Assembly: GCA_050011535.1 (NCBI GenBank)
Contig: JBEKIX010000003.1
Location: 1 to 64,000, forward strand
DNA: 64,000 bases
Source of the DNA: JAFNAG01 sp050011535
Lineage (GTDB): Bacteria > Acidobacteriota > UBA6911
Direction of reading: 5' to 3'
Below the pieces are notes generated by a model, which saw only the letters and a list, made by a program, of their open reading frames with translations, did no database searches and was not told where the DNA came from. This document shows positions 25,588-34,088 of this stretch, piece after piece; positions within the stretch are counted from its first letter, which is position 1; every line of letters begins with the position of its first letter. A program made the position numbers and the translations under genes.

Positions 25588-27414
25588 CTAGGGCTCCACG
25601 GAGTTCGGCTGACATGCCTCACGATTGCGCGGGTCTGGTGGTTGCGGCCCCAGGTCTGAAGTTTGAATCTCGAGGGCTGGCATGGGCAGTCCGGCGGCTG
25701 CGCGGAAGGCCCTGGCGTGCTTTTGCATGATCTCGGCCAGGATGTCGATGGTCTGCCGTTTGAGGGCGATCATAGGACCACGGCTCAGGAGGGCCGCGAT
25801 CTGCCTGGCACAACGGTCGTCCGCATCGAGTGTCTTGAGTTCACTTATGATGACGATCCGGCATTTACGCAGAATCATGCGGAAATGGGAAATTCCCCGG
25901 CGGATTGCCTGGCTCATTTGATCGACCGATCCCGCCAGTTGCCGCGCGGCTTCCGGGTGTAGACTGCAGCAGCAGCGAGGCTGGCGCGCAAGGATCACGC
26001 GTGCCGGCAAAGTGCACTGATTGGCCTGAACGTACTTGCCGATGGCACGGACACGATTCAAGTACGTCTTGTCCGCTTGCGGAAGCTCAGATAAGAGTTC
26101 CAGGTTTCTCAACGCGACCGAGTCAACCTTCGCCCGCAGCTTCACCAGATTCCCCAGGATATGAACCGTGTCTTCGTGAAGCGACACATAATTGTCGATG
26201 TATTTTTCCTTGAATTCCTCGAAGATGCAGTCGAAGCGCGCGCGCTCCTTCGCCTCCAGGAAGCCTGTGGGCTGTGCTATCGCGGCGAGGAGGCTCGTCC
26301 TCCGTGTTTCGATCGTTTCCTCATGCGTGGGGAATGAGCTGCAGAGATACTCGGAGGCGCGTTCGAAGGCCGGCAGCCAGTGTAGAAACCCGGGAAAATC
26401 CTCCACCAGGCCTTTCCAATGGAGCAGGCGTGCTTCATCACCCTGGAAAATCTGGGAGATCTGCGCCATCGCCGGGCCGAACCTGACTTCGTCTCTCCGA
26501 AGGCTCAGCAGGGTGTGCTGGATTCGCAACAGCGCCGCATCGAACGCTCTGGCCTCATCCGCGAACCTGGTGGTTAGAAACGGTTCCGGAAGGGAAGGGG
26601 CCTTCCCCGATAGAATCCCGTGCTCCACTCCCAGATGCTCGGAGGCCCAGGCCAACACTCTACCCTCGGCCGCGGCGGAATCGAGAACGGAGCAGTCCTG
26701 ACCACACAAAATGCTCGCCAGGAGCAGAGCCGACTTATCAGTTTCCTGGACTGGTGGTGCACTCCGCGATTGGACAGACGGCGCCAAAGACATCAGGCAT
26801 GCCGACAGATAGCACTGCAGATCGGAGTCTCCCAGGTCGCGGGCAATCGAGCGCCGGACTCCTTGCACGATCAACACACCGCGAGACACATAAAGAGCAC
26901 TGAGGATTCTGCGAGCCCCATCCCCCGGCCCACCGTGAGATTCGCTTCGTGAAATGGTGCCGTCCAAGACGCTCAGGCGTAGGAGTGCCGCCTCCTGCGG
27001 AGTGGGCCTGTCCGGACGCCAGATTACGAGCCGACTTGATTTTTTCGATAGAGTGTCTAGAACAGGGTCCAGCTCGTAGAATCCCTCGGAAGGGTTCAAG
27101 ACCAGCAGGATCCACGGGAATGATTCCCTGAGCGAGGCGAGATCCTCAGGAGACCAGACGGGGTCAGAAACGGACTTGAAATAGACTATTCCAGCGGGTC
27201 CCTGAACTGCTTCCGGTATTTTGGCTTGAGTGAGGGACTGCGAAGTGCCGGGATAATCCGGGCTCATGTCCTCCCTCCAGACGGGAAACTGATCCCTAAA
27301 CCAGTCGTAGATCAAGGCAGGAGGGGTGCGCGAAGAATCTGGCGAAGGAGCAAGATCGGGATAGATATGCTTCTGGCTGCCATTCATCTCATCTGCCGTC
27401 GCCTTTGACTTCAA
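25588..27414 (-). CDS. Unrecognised 608-residue protein; layout recalls C-terminal half of BrxC/PglY or DUF6079 proteins
   Basis: The longest frame starts with TTG at 27414 without a ribosome binding site; an ATG at 27387 is an alternative. No signal peptide, membrane segment or Walker A motif is visible. Residues about 95-160 (SFPWILLVLNPSEGFYELDPVL, LVIWRPDRPTPQEAALLRL) look like the region following the P-loop core in large defence-type ATPases. The C-terminal half is helical (FEEFKEKYIDNYVSLHEDTVHI) and ends with a cysteine motif after NQCTLPARVILARQPRCCC, similar in arrangement to the C-terminus of BrxC/PglY-type proteins. The resemblance is from memory and unproven. No BREX or other defence gene is adjacent, so it may be a relic or a stand-alone relative. 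Confidence 0.6.
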   Translation of the reverse strand: MKSKATADEMNGSQKHIYPDLAPSPDSSRTPPALIYDWFRDQFPVWREDMSPDYPGTSQSLTQAKIPEAVQGPAGIVYFKSVSDPVWSPEDLASLRESFPWILLVLNPSEGFYELDPVLDTLSKKSSRLVIWRPDRPTPQEAALLRLSVLDGTISRSESHGGPGDGARRILSALYVSRGVLIVQGVRRSIARDLGDSDLQCYLSACLMSLAPSVQSRSAPPVQETDKSALLLASILCGQDCSVLDSAAAEGRVLAWASEHLGVEHGILSGKAPSLPEPFLTTRFADEARAFDAALLRIQHTLLSLRRDEVRFGPAMAQISQIFQGDEARLLHWKGLVEDFPGFLHWLPAFERASEYLCSSFPTHEETIETRRTSLLAAIAQPTGFLEAKERARFDCIFEEFKEKYIDNYVSLHEDTVHILGNLVKLRAKVDSVALRNLELLSELPQADKTYLNRVRAIGKYVQANQCTLPARVILARQPRCCCSLHPEAARQLAGSVDQMSQAIRRGISHFRMILRKCRIVIISELKTLDADDRCARQIAALLSRGPMIALKRQTIDILAEIMQKHARAFRAAAGLPMPALEIQTSDLGPQPPDPRNREACQPNSVEP

Positions 27415-27475
27415 TGGGGGGTACTCTCGTTATCGTCCTCTGCGCGCGATTCTTTACGAAATCAGGGACAGTCAC

Positions 27476-27643
27476 AATGCTGTCAACTTAACAAGAGATT
27501 CATCCTCGAGAAAAAATCAGACGGCCACGAGTTTCACGAATTCCACAAAAATGGCCCCGAAGAGCCGGTCGACAGATGGAAGATTTCGTGGAATTTGTGA
27601 AATTCGTGGCGTCTTCTTGAGTTCTTGCTTAAGTTAGCAGCAT
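27476..27643. repeat. Palindromic intergenic element, family A, copy 2
   Basis: Outer arms AATGCTGTCAACTTAA (27476-27491) and TTAAGTTAGCAGCATT (27628-27643) are inverted copies. Inside, arms near 27519-27549 and 27582-27612 (core GCCACGAATTTCACAAATTCC style) form a second long palindrome. The sequence GGACAGTCAC occurs immediately on both outer sides (27466-27475 and 27645-27654), as if the element had inserted into a REP-like sequence and duplicated about ten bases. Confidence 0.75.
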
Positions 27644-27644
27644 T

Positions 27645-27720
27645 GGACAGTCACGCTTTTACGTCATCTTCTGTGCAAATCTGCTGAGTTTCTCCCGGCG
27701 AAAAAAGATGACTATCCCCG
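27645..27720. repeat. REP-like inverted repeat (GACAGTCACC family), copy 2
   Basis: Left arm GGACAGTCACGCTTTTACGTC-like sequence at 27645-27664 and right arm GGCGAAAAAAGATGACTATC at 27698-27717 pair imperfectly. It directly abuts the family A element and lies 14 bp beyond the PBP1 stop codon, so its hairpin may also end or stabilise that transcript. Confidence 0.7.
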
Positions 27721-27733
27721 ATTTCGCGTGCGG

Positions 27734-30166
27734 TTAGAGCTTCTTGACCGGCAGTGGAGGAGCGTTCCGGTCGGGATTCGGAGGGGTCTTATCCTGCGTG
27801 GATTTGGAAGGAGATGAGTAGATACTCCGGCCGGCACCCCCCGCCAGCTGTTCGTAAGGATTGCCATAGCACGGGATCAATGGTTCCGTTCCCTTGATGA
27901 AGTACTCCATTTGGCGGGCGAGGCAATGGTCTGTGGCCAGGAGCCCCGTAGTCGGATCAATCTCGATCTGCGCTATGCCTTCGGGTACGGGAAACTCCTC
28001 GCGGTTCAATGGCCTCAAGGTCACGGCCTTTTTCATGAAGGCAGCCCAGATGGGGAGAGCAGACTGAGCACCGGGCAGATTGAGTTCGCGGTTGTCATCA
28101 AATCCGACCCACACAATGCACAACAAATCAGGAGTATAGCCGGCAAACCAGCCATCGCGGGAAGTTCCCGTCTTGCCGGCTGCCGGAAGTGAGAAGCCGG
28201 CGGCGCGCACTCCCGCTCCGGTTCCCTCGTTCATGACCGATTGCAGCAGGGAAGTCATCATGAAGGTAACCTGGGGCGACAGCACCCGCTTGGCCTTGCT
28301 CTCCATCTCAAAGACAGTTTTCCCTGTGACGTCAACGGCTTTGCTGATCGGCACCAGGTCCGAGAGCATCCCGTCGGTTGCAAATGCCGTATAGGCCCTC
28401 ACCATTTCCAGGGGCGTGACCTCGAAGGCGCCGATCGCCATTGCAGGGTAGGGTTTGATTGCCTCGTTCAGTCCCAGACGGTGGGCCAGATCCGTTATTT
28501 TCCCAAAGCCCACTTTTTCGGCGAACTTGATCGTGGCAACGTTTAAGGATTTGGTGATGGCCTGGCGCATGGTCACCTGGCCCAGATATTCGTCCTTAAA
28601 ATTTTTTGGGTCGTAAACCAGATTCTCGAACTCGAACTCGGTCGGCTCGTCTAGAACTGTGGAAGCCGCGGTCAACGGCGTAACACTGTAGTTGGCGGTC
28701 TCAAGTGCCGCGGCATAAACAAACGGCTTGAAAATGCTTCCGGGCTGCCGTTTTGACTGGGTGATGCGGTTGAACTGGCTGGTGCCATAGTTTCTGCCGC
28801 CGATCATTGCAAGCACATGACCGTTCCTGGGATCGACGGCGATCAGACTAGTCTGCACGGTGCCCGGAGGAATAGCCCGCTTGCCCTTGGCGAAATACTC
28901 GTCAAGCTTCAACGTTTCTTCGCGGATCGATTCGAAGGCGGCCTTCTGCAGATCCATGTCGAGAGTGGTGTAGATCTTGTCGTGCGATTTCGCCAACGCG
29001 GCGTCTCCCAACGCCTCGCTCAGAATGTCCTGAACGTAATCCACGAAGTACGGTGCGTCCGAGTAATTCAGGATGTTCGACGGCTTGACGCCGAGCGGTT
29101 GCGCCTCGGCCTCGTCGCGCTGGCGTGGCGTGATCATCTCATACTCCGCCATGTGATCCAGGACGAGATCGCGGCGCTGCTTCGCCCGTTCCGGATACCG
29201 AAGCGGCGTGTAACGGTTAGGCGCCGTGATGATGCCCGCCAGCGTCGCCGCCTCGCCAAGGGTGAGATCTGCGACGTTCTTGTTGAAAAACGCGTCCGCG
29301 CCTTCGCCAACCCCCATGATGCTGAATGAACCGTGCTGTCCCAGGTAAACGTCGTTGGAGTAGAGTTCAAAAATCTCCTGCTTGGAGAGCCTCTGTTCGA
29401 GCAGGATCGACATGTAAGCGTCTGCCAGTTTGCGCCTCCAGGTGCGCCGCTGGGTCAGGAAGAAATTCTTCACGAATTGCTGGGTCAGCGTGCTCGCCCC
29501 TTGCACGGTCTCCCCTTTGCGGATGTCGATCCACGCCGCCTTCAGGATGCGCACGGGATCGACCCCTTTATGGCTGAAGAACCGCCGGTCCTCCGATGCG
29601 AGGATCGCATTTATCAAGACCTGTGGGATATTGTGGTAGGCTACATAGCGGCGCTTTTCGCGGTTTTTGTTGATAATGTTGCTCACCAGGTCCGGTTTTA
29701 AAGCGAAGCGGTCGAGGTTTTGCCCGGAGGCCACCTCGACGATGTCCTGGATCGCGCCGCTGGACCAACCGATCCCGACAGCGCGACCGGCGTCTTCCGG
29801 AAGCGAGGCGTCATTCTGAACAATGATGTGATTCTTCCTGTCCACCCGGAACGTGCACGCGTTCGCGCTCCCGGCGGCACTGTTTTCCGCATAGCCCAGG
29901 TGGTGCAGTTGCTCCACGAACTCCGAAGTCGATATCGGCTTTCCCGGATAAACGGTCCCGGGGGCAGCGTAGATCTCTGTCCCCGCAATCTCCGTGCGAT
30001 TGCCCAACTTCTCATTGATCGCGCGGTCGAAGACGTAATAGTAGTAAATCAAGATGGCGGCGAGGATGATGACCGGGATGCTTCCCAGGGCTATGACGAT
30101 CTTCAGAACCTTCAGGAAAGAAGATCCCTTGGAGCGAGTCCCGCCGCGAGCATTTCTTTTGCGCAT
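27734..30166 (-). CDS. Bifunctional penicillin-binding protein 1 (glycosyltransferase/transpeptidase)
   Basis: The ATG at 30166 (MRKRNARGG) gives 810 residues; a TTG at 30175 is an alternative start close to a GGGAAG. A cytoplasmic basic tail and one membrane helix (VIALGSIPVIILAAILIYYYYVF) are followed by a PBP1b-like UB2H-type region (EIYAAPGTVYPGKPIS). The glycosyltransferase family 51 domain has EDRRFFSHKGVDPVRI and GASTLTQQFVKN. The transpeptidase domain has the SxxK motif in QPGSIFKPF, SLN, and KTGTS. A Pro-rich tail ends it. The enzyme polymerises and crosslinks peptidoglycan in the periplasm. The UB2H-like region suggests regulation by an outer-membrane lipoprotein activator. Confidence 0.95.
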   Translation of the reverse strand: MRKRNARGGTRSKGSSFLKVLKIVIALGSIPVIILAAILIYYYYVFDRAINEKLGNRTEIAGTEIYAAPGTVYPGKPISTSEFVEQLHHLGYAENSAAGSANACTFRVDRKNHIIVQNDASLPEDAGRAVGIGWSSGAIQDIVEVASGQNLDRFALKPDLVSNIINKNREKRRYVAYHNIPQVLINAILASEDRRFFSHKGVDPVRILKAAWIDIRKGETVQGASTLTQQFVKNFFLTQRRTWRRKLADAYMSILLEQRLSKQEIFELYSNDVYLGQHGSFSIMGVGEGADAFFNKNVADLTLGEAATLAGIITAPNRYTPLRYPERAKQRRDLVLDHMAEYEMITPRQRDEAEAQPLGVKPSNILNYSDAPYFVDYVQDILSEALGDAALAKSHDKIYTTLDMDLQKAAFESIREETLKLDEYFAKGKRAIPPGTVQTSLIAVDPRNGHVLAMIGGRNYGTSQFNRITQSKRQPGSIFKPFVYAAALETANYSVTPLTAASTVLDEPTEFEFENLVYDPKNFKDEYLGQVTMRQAITKSLNVATIKFAEKVGFGKITDLAHRLGLNEAIKPYPAMAIGAFEVTPLEMVRAYTAFATDGMLSDLVPISKAVDVTGKTVFEMESKAKRVLSPQVTFMMTSLLQSVMNEGTGAGVRAAGFSLPAAGKTGTSRDGWFAGYTPDLLCIVWVGFDDNRELNLPGAQSALPIWAAFMKKAVTLRPLNREEFPVPEGIAQIEIDPTTGLLATDHCLARQMEYFIKGTEPLIPCYGNPYEQLAGGAGRSIYSSPSKSTQDKTPPNPDRNAPPLPVKKL

Positions 30167-30188
30167 ATGAACCAATCTTCCCGATGAT

Positions 30189-30424
30189 GGAACAGTTTAG
30201 CCCCGGCGACAAGGATTTGGTGTCCTCGGAATGATAGAAAACCAACCTCCAAGACTCAAAGTACTCGAAGAATCTCCAAGAAAGCCTATCGGATAGTAAG
30301 GCGTCTCCCCTCATAGGGCCACAGAAGCCGACGCCTCTTTGAGATTCTTTGAGTACTTTGAGTCTTAGGGGTTCGCTTTGCAATCCGGTCATGCAATCCG
30401 GTTTTCAAAAAAGGGCTAAACTGC
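30189..30424. repeat. Palindromic intergenic element, family B, copy 1 (most complete)
   Basis: Terminal inverted arms AACAGTTTAGCCCC (30191-30204) and GGGCTAAACTG (30413-30423) bound an inner long palindrome. The inner arms are made of ACTCAAAGTACTCGAAGAAT-like units (30254-30281) and their complement (30338-30366). A tail CCGGTTTTCAAAAAAGGGC precedes the right end. Copies with the same arms and tail lie at 32478-32634 and 49950-50065. The remaining sequence to 30612 shows no gene. Confidence 0.75.
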
Positions 30425-30612
30425 TACCAGCTCATTGAATATGGAATTATATCAGAGAGACTTCCGGTCGATGCAAATGCAAATGGCACGGGCATCGGAG
30501 ACTTCAGCGGCAATCGTGCGCGCCGCTCCAAGATAGTCTTGGACATACCTTGCTGGATTTTGCGTAATATTGCTTGTAGTCTTAGAGCAGGCATACATCT
30601 GGGAGGTTCTTT

Positions 30613-31644
30613 TTGGTATCCGATGCGCGCTATTCGCGACAGATTCTGTTCCACGGCGTGGGTTTGGAAGGGCAGGACAAGCTCCGCAGGAGCCGGGTGC
30701 TATTGGTGGGGTGCGGAGGTCTCGGTTCGGTCATGGCCGAGATCTTGACACGGGCCGGCGTGGGCCGGCTTACGATTACCGACCGCGATTACATCGATGA
30801 AACGAACCTTCAGCGCCAATCGCTCTTCACGGAGGCGGACTGCAGCGCCGGGTTGCCGAAGGCTACCGCGGCAGCGCGGCATCTGTCCGCGATCAACAGC
30901 GAGGTCAATCTGGTCCCGCAGATTCTGGATGTGAATGCAGGCACGATTGCTGCTCTCGTTCCCGATCACGATCTGATTCTAGACGGCACCGACAATTTCG
31001 AGACCCGCTTTTTGATCAACGATGCCAGTCTGAAGTGGAAGGTCCCGTGGATATACGGCGCCTGCGTGGGAGCCTATGGAATGAGTTTTGCCTTTGTTCC
31101 TGGAACGACGCCCTGCCTCCGATGCGTGCTGGAGCAATTGCCGCCACCGGGCAGTTCGCCCACATGCGATACGGCCGGCGTCATCGGTCCCATCGTCCAT
31201 TTAGTAGCCGCGCTTGAATCCGCGGAAGCGCTCAAGATCCTGACCGGGAATCTCGACCGCTTGAACGGCCGGCTAATGTCTGTTGACCTTTGGGAGAATC
31301 GCGCATCCAGCTTGAACTTCCTGCAATTGCATCGAAACGCCGATTGCCCCGCTTGTGGAAAGGGGATTTTTGAGTTCCTTGATGGAAAACACGAAGGGAA
31401 GACGCTGTCGTTGTGCGGACGGGATGCCGTCCAGGTCTATCGCACCGCGCCTGCCGCGGTGGATTTCAAGATCATTGCGGAGCGGCTTGCGCGCTCGGGC
31501 GCGGTCACCTATAACGAATTTTTATTGAGAGCCACTTTGGATGGCTACGAAATCGCTTTATTCCGTGACGGCAGGGCCATTGTGCGCGGCACTCATGACG
31601 TGGATGAGGCGCGCCGCGTCTATGCGAAATACATCGGCAGCTGA
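30613..31644 (+). CDS. ThiF/MoeB/HesA-family sulfur-carrier adenylyltransferase
   Basis: The product has 343 residues from a TTG start at 30613, supported by GGGAGG seven bases upstream. The ATP site VGCGGLGSVMAE and the acidic DRDYIDETNLQRQ segment match E1-like adenylyltransferases; DGTDNFETRFLIND and TCDTAGVIGPIVHL (Cys in the ThiF/MoeB position) follow. Zinc is bound by two CxxC pairs (CLRC and CPAC). The C-terminal 90 residues (GKTLSLCGRDAVQVYRTAP) are an added domain seen in some bacterial homologues. It would activate the C-terminal glycine of a ThiS/MoaD-type carrier. No carrier gene is adjacent, so ThiF versus MoeB is unresolved. Confidence 0.88.
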   Translation: MVSDARYSRQILFHGVGLEGQDKLRRSRVLLVGCGGLGSVMAEILTRAGVGRLTITDRDYIDETNLQRQSLFTEADCSAGLPKATAAARHLSAINSEVNLVPQILDVNAGTIAALVPDHDLILDGTDNFETRFLINDASLKWKVPWIYGACVGAYGMSFAFVPGTTPCLRCVLEQLPPPGSSPTCDTAGVIGPIVHLVAALESAEALKILTGNLDRLNGRLMSVDLWENRASSLNFLQLHRNADCPACGKGIFEFLDGKHEGKTLSLCGRDAVQVYRTAPAAVDFKIIAERLARSGAVTYNEFLLRATLDGYEIALFRDGRAIVRGTHDVDEARRVYAKYIGS

Positions 31645-31680
31645 TCCGCGCTGCCTCCCGAATCGAGAGGGTAAGAAGGT

Positions 31681-32451
31681 ATGAGGAAGCCTGCACCCGC
31701 TGTGATTTTGATGTTGCTATTTTGCGGCCTGCTGCCGGTGCGCGGACAGGATCCGGACACTGAGAGAATTCAGAAGCTGTTTCAGGATGCCATTCTGAAC
31801 TTGGGGGGAGACACCTATCTCAAGGTAACGGACACGGTGTCCAACGGCAACTACTTCCAATTCGATCGCGACGGCAACTCTTCCGGGCTTATCAAATTCG
31901 ACGATTGGACCAAACTGCCTGACAAAAGCCGGTTCGAAGTGGGAAACAAGAAAAAAGAGCGCGACGTGACCGTTTTCAATCTCGAAAAGAATCAGGGCTG
32001 GATTCTCGAGGGCCAGAAAGATACGCGCGACGCTAGCCCAGCGGAGATGCAGGATTTCAAGGACGCGGTGAAACACAGCATCGAGACCATATTCCGGTAC
32101 CGGTACAAGAATCCCGACACCCGGCTGTTCTATATGGGGGTGGGAGAAACCGACATCAAGCTCGAGGCAGTCAAGCTGCTGGATACCGATAACGACGAGG
32201 TGACAATTTATTTCGACCGGCTCAGCAAGCTGCCTGCCAAGATCGAGTATCAGGTGATTGACAAGCGCGGAATACACTATCGAGAAACCCAGGAATTCAG
32301 CCAGTGGCACGCGATCCAGGGCATCAATACGCCGCTGCGCATCGACACTTCTCGGAACGGCCACCAGCTTTCCCAGCAGTTCATTCTCAAGATCGAATAT
32401 AACACCGGGCTTCAGGACAACTTTTTCTCCAAGCCGGTGCCCCCCAAATAG
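31681..32451 (+). CDS. Secreted LolA-like hypothetical protein
   Basis: The product has 256 residues with a clear signal peptide (MRKPAPAVILMLLFCGLLPVRGQ). The mature part alternates beta strands (SNGNYFQFDRDGNSSGLIKFDDW, FEVGNKKKERDVTVFNLEKNQGWIL) with a helical middle. A C-terminal strand block (DEVTIYFDRLSKLPAKIEYQ) follows. This is the half-barrel pattern of LolA/LolB-like or outer-membrane lipoprotein-sorting-like proteins common in Acidobacteriota. It is probably periplasmic; ligand unknown. It begins 36 bp after the ThiF/MoeB gene in the same direction. Confidence 0.7.
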   Translation: MRKPAPAVILMLLFCGLLPVRGQDPDTERIQKLFQDAILNLGGDTYLKVTDTVSNGNYFQFDRDGNSSGLIKFDDWTKLPDKSRFEVGNKKKERDVTVFNLEKNQGWILEGQKDTRDASPAEMQDFKDAVKHSIETIFRYRYKNPDTRLFYMGVGETDIKLEAVKLLDTDNDEVTIYFDRLSKLPAKIEYQVIDKRGIHYRETQEFSQWHAIQGINTPLRIDTSRNGHQLSQQFILKIEYNTGLQDNFFSKPVPPK

Positions 32452-32477
32452 ATTTTGGATTTCGGATGACAAAAGTA

Positions 32478-32634
32478 ACCTCAAAAACTCAAAGTACTCA
32501 AAGAATCTCCAAGAGGCGTCGGCTTCCGATCCAATACGCTTTCTTGGAGATTCTTTGAGCTCTTGGAGCCTTTGAGGTTAGTTTTCCATCTGGCATGCGA
32601 TCTGGTTTTCAGAAAAGGGCTAAACAGTTATCGC
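32478..32634. repeat. Palindromic intergenic element, family B, copy 2
   Basis: The arm with CTCAAAGTACTCAAAGAATC (32484-32507) and its complement (32543-32570) form a long imperfect hairpin, followed by the family tail TTCAGAAAAGGGCTAAACAG (32608-32627). It separates the secreted protein gene from the cyclase gene. Confidence 0.7.
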
Positions 32635-32673
32635 TACCGAATCCAATATCCGAATTCCAAAATCAGGATAATT

Positions 32674-33303
32674 ATGCCGATCTATGACATTTCACAGACT
32701 ATTGATGACAGGATTGTCGTCTGGCCGGGCGATCAGAAATTCCGGCATCGTTGGTCCATGCGGATTGAGAAGGGTGATTCGTGCAATGTCTCCGCCGTCA
32801 CGATGAGCGTGCATACAGGCACGCACCTCGACGCGCCCTATCACTTCGATGATGCGGCGCATGACGTCGGCAGCGTTCCCCTGCAACCCTGCATGGGGCC
32901 GGCGCGCGTAGTTGCCGTGCCCGCGGAAGAGCGGCGCATCTCCGAGCCGTACCTCGCGCGCCTGGATTGGAAGGGTGTGGAACGAATCCTGTTCCGGACG
33001 CGCTCCGGCGAGAGCGGGGGAGATCGTTTTGAACGAGATTTCGTCTGCCTAGCTGAAGACGGCGCCGAGTTTCTCGCCGCGAAAGGCCTGCGGCTCGTCG
33101 GCACCGACGCGCCATCGGTCGACGCGTTCACCAGCAAGTCGCTTCCTTGCCACAAGATTTTGAATGAGCAGGGAATTGCGATTCTGGAAGGGGTGCGCCT
33201 CGCACACACTCCACCGGGCGATTATGAGCTGATCTGCCTGCCGCTGAAGTTGTCAGGCTTGGACGGGTCGCCGGTTCGCGCGGTTTTGCGCCGTCCGGAT
33301 TGA
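32674..33303 (+). CDS. Cyclase family metal-dependent hydrolase (kynurenine formamidase-like)
   Basis: The ATG at 32674 (MPIYDISQTIDDRIVVWPGD) gives 209 residues and has AGGAT upstream; the open frame further upstream lies in a repeat. The metal-binding motif HTGTHLDAPYHF and the second signature DAPSVD are hallmarks of the cyclase/KynB family. Members hydrolyse N-formylkynurenine, polyketide-like or other amides. No kyn genes are nearby although trp genes are about 2.9 kb away, so the substrate is left open. It is cytosolic, with no signal peptide. Confidence 0.88.
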   Translation: MPIYDISQTIDDRIVVWPGDQKFRHRWSMRIEKGDSCNVSAVTMSVHTGTHLDAPYHFDDAAHDVGSVPLQPCMGPARVVAVPAEERRISEPYLARLDWKGVERILFRTRSGESGGDRFERDFVCLAEDGAEFLAAKGLRLVGTDAPSVDAFTSKSLPCHKILNEQGIAILEGVRLAHTPPGDYELICLPLKLSGLDGSPVRAVLRRPD

Positions 33304-33380
33304 GGCTGCGCTCCAGCAATTCATAACGACAGGTCTGACCGCAAGACTGTTCGTCGGATCGTTCGTGCGACGGCGGCAGT

Positions 33381-33761
33381 TTATAACTTCTCTGCCCCAT
33401 TGAGCCTGCCAAGATCACGATCGAACGTACCGAGTGGCAGGTGTCCTGCCTTGCGAGCTACCTCGAGCAAGAGACAGTCAGAAAAACCTAGCGATGGCTT
33501 CCGCCGGAAGTGCTCCAGCGCAGCCGATACGACCTACGATTCTTGAAGCGTGAGATCCTTGTGGGTCAAGAGCATGTCAACGGCTGTCGCAATCTCCGGC
33601 GCTCCCAACTCGTAAACCGCGGAAAGCACCCGGGTCGCCTCCGCCAGCGCGAGATGCGAGACCCAAGCGCCCGGTGCGACGAATGCCTCGGCAGCGTCCA
33701 CTTGCTTGGGGTCGTCGCGGGTGATCAACCTCACCAGCACATTGCTGTCAACGGCGCGCAT
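33381..33761 (-). pseudogene. PIN-domain toxin (VapC-like) interrupted by an in-frame TAG
   Basis: The frame from ATG 33761 encodes 75 residues (AVDSNVLVRLITRDDPKQVDAAEAF...) and stops at TAG (33534-33536). Reading past it in the same frame gives 50 more residues (VVSAALEHFRRKPSLGFSDC, LLEVARKAGHLPLGTFD, RDLGRLNGAEKL) to a TAA at 33381. That restores a normal 126-codon PIN domain with its acidic residues (Asp5, Glu of LALAEATRV, Asp of FSDCLLL, FDRDL). The natural toxin is therefore broken by one nonsense change, unless the stop is read through. It overlaps the antitoxin gene by 14 bp. Confidence 0.85.
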
Positions 33762-34011
33762 GCCGCTTCCTTGTGTGCCGACGCACCCCTTCTTTCATCT
33801 CTGTGATGCTTCGGGTCGACGGAGGTTTTTCGGGGAACAACGCCCGGTGCACATCCTCGGATGAATAGCGGCCGGCCCGGCGAACCAGAATCCCGTCCCC
33901 GTACTCATCCCACTCCAGAACGGAACCCGGACCGATCCCGAGTTTCCGGCGCACTTCGACCGGTACCGATATCTGCCCCTGGGCGGTGACTTTAGAATGC
34001 GCGATGACCAT
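33748..34011 (-). CDS. AbrB/MazE/SpoVT-type antitoxin (VapB-like)
   Basis: The product has 87 residues. The N-terminal swapped-hairpin DNA-binding fold is clear: MVIAHSKVTAQGQISVPVEVRRKLGIGPGSVLEWDE. The C-terminal half (YSSEDVHRALFPEKPPSTRSITEMKEGVRRH) is the toxin-binding tail. The gene precedes and overlaps the PIN toxin gene, the normal antitoxin-toxin order with likely autoregulation. Since the toxin frame is interrupted, this antitoxin may now be solitary. Confidence 0.88.
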   Translation of the reverse strand: MVIAHSKVTAQGQISVPVEVRRKLGIGPGSVLEWDEYGDGILVRRAGRYSSEDVHRALFPEKPPSTRSITEMKEGVRRHTRKRHARR

Positions 34012-34088
34012 GCAAACATATTACCATGGTAATGAAATGCAGCCAAGCGTTTCCTCGAATAAGCTTGGAATCCGTCGCCTTCTTGAAC

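Noticed and set aside
30424..30654. A minus-strand frame of 76 codons upstream of the ThiF/MoeB gene
   Set aside because: It overlaps the leader and start of a well-supported plus-strand gene and has no family features.
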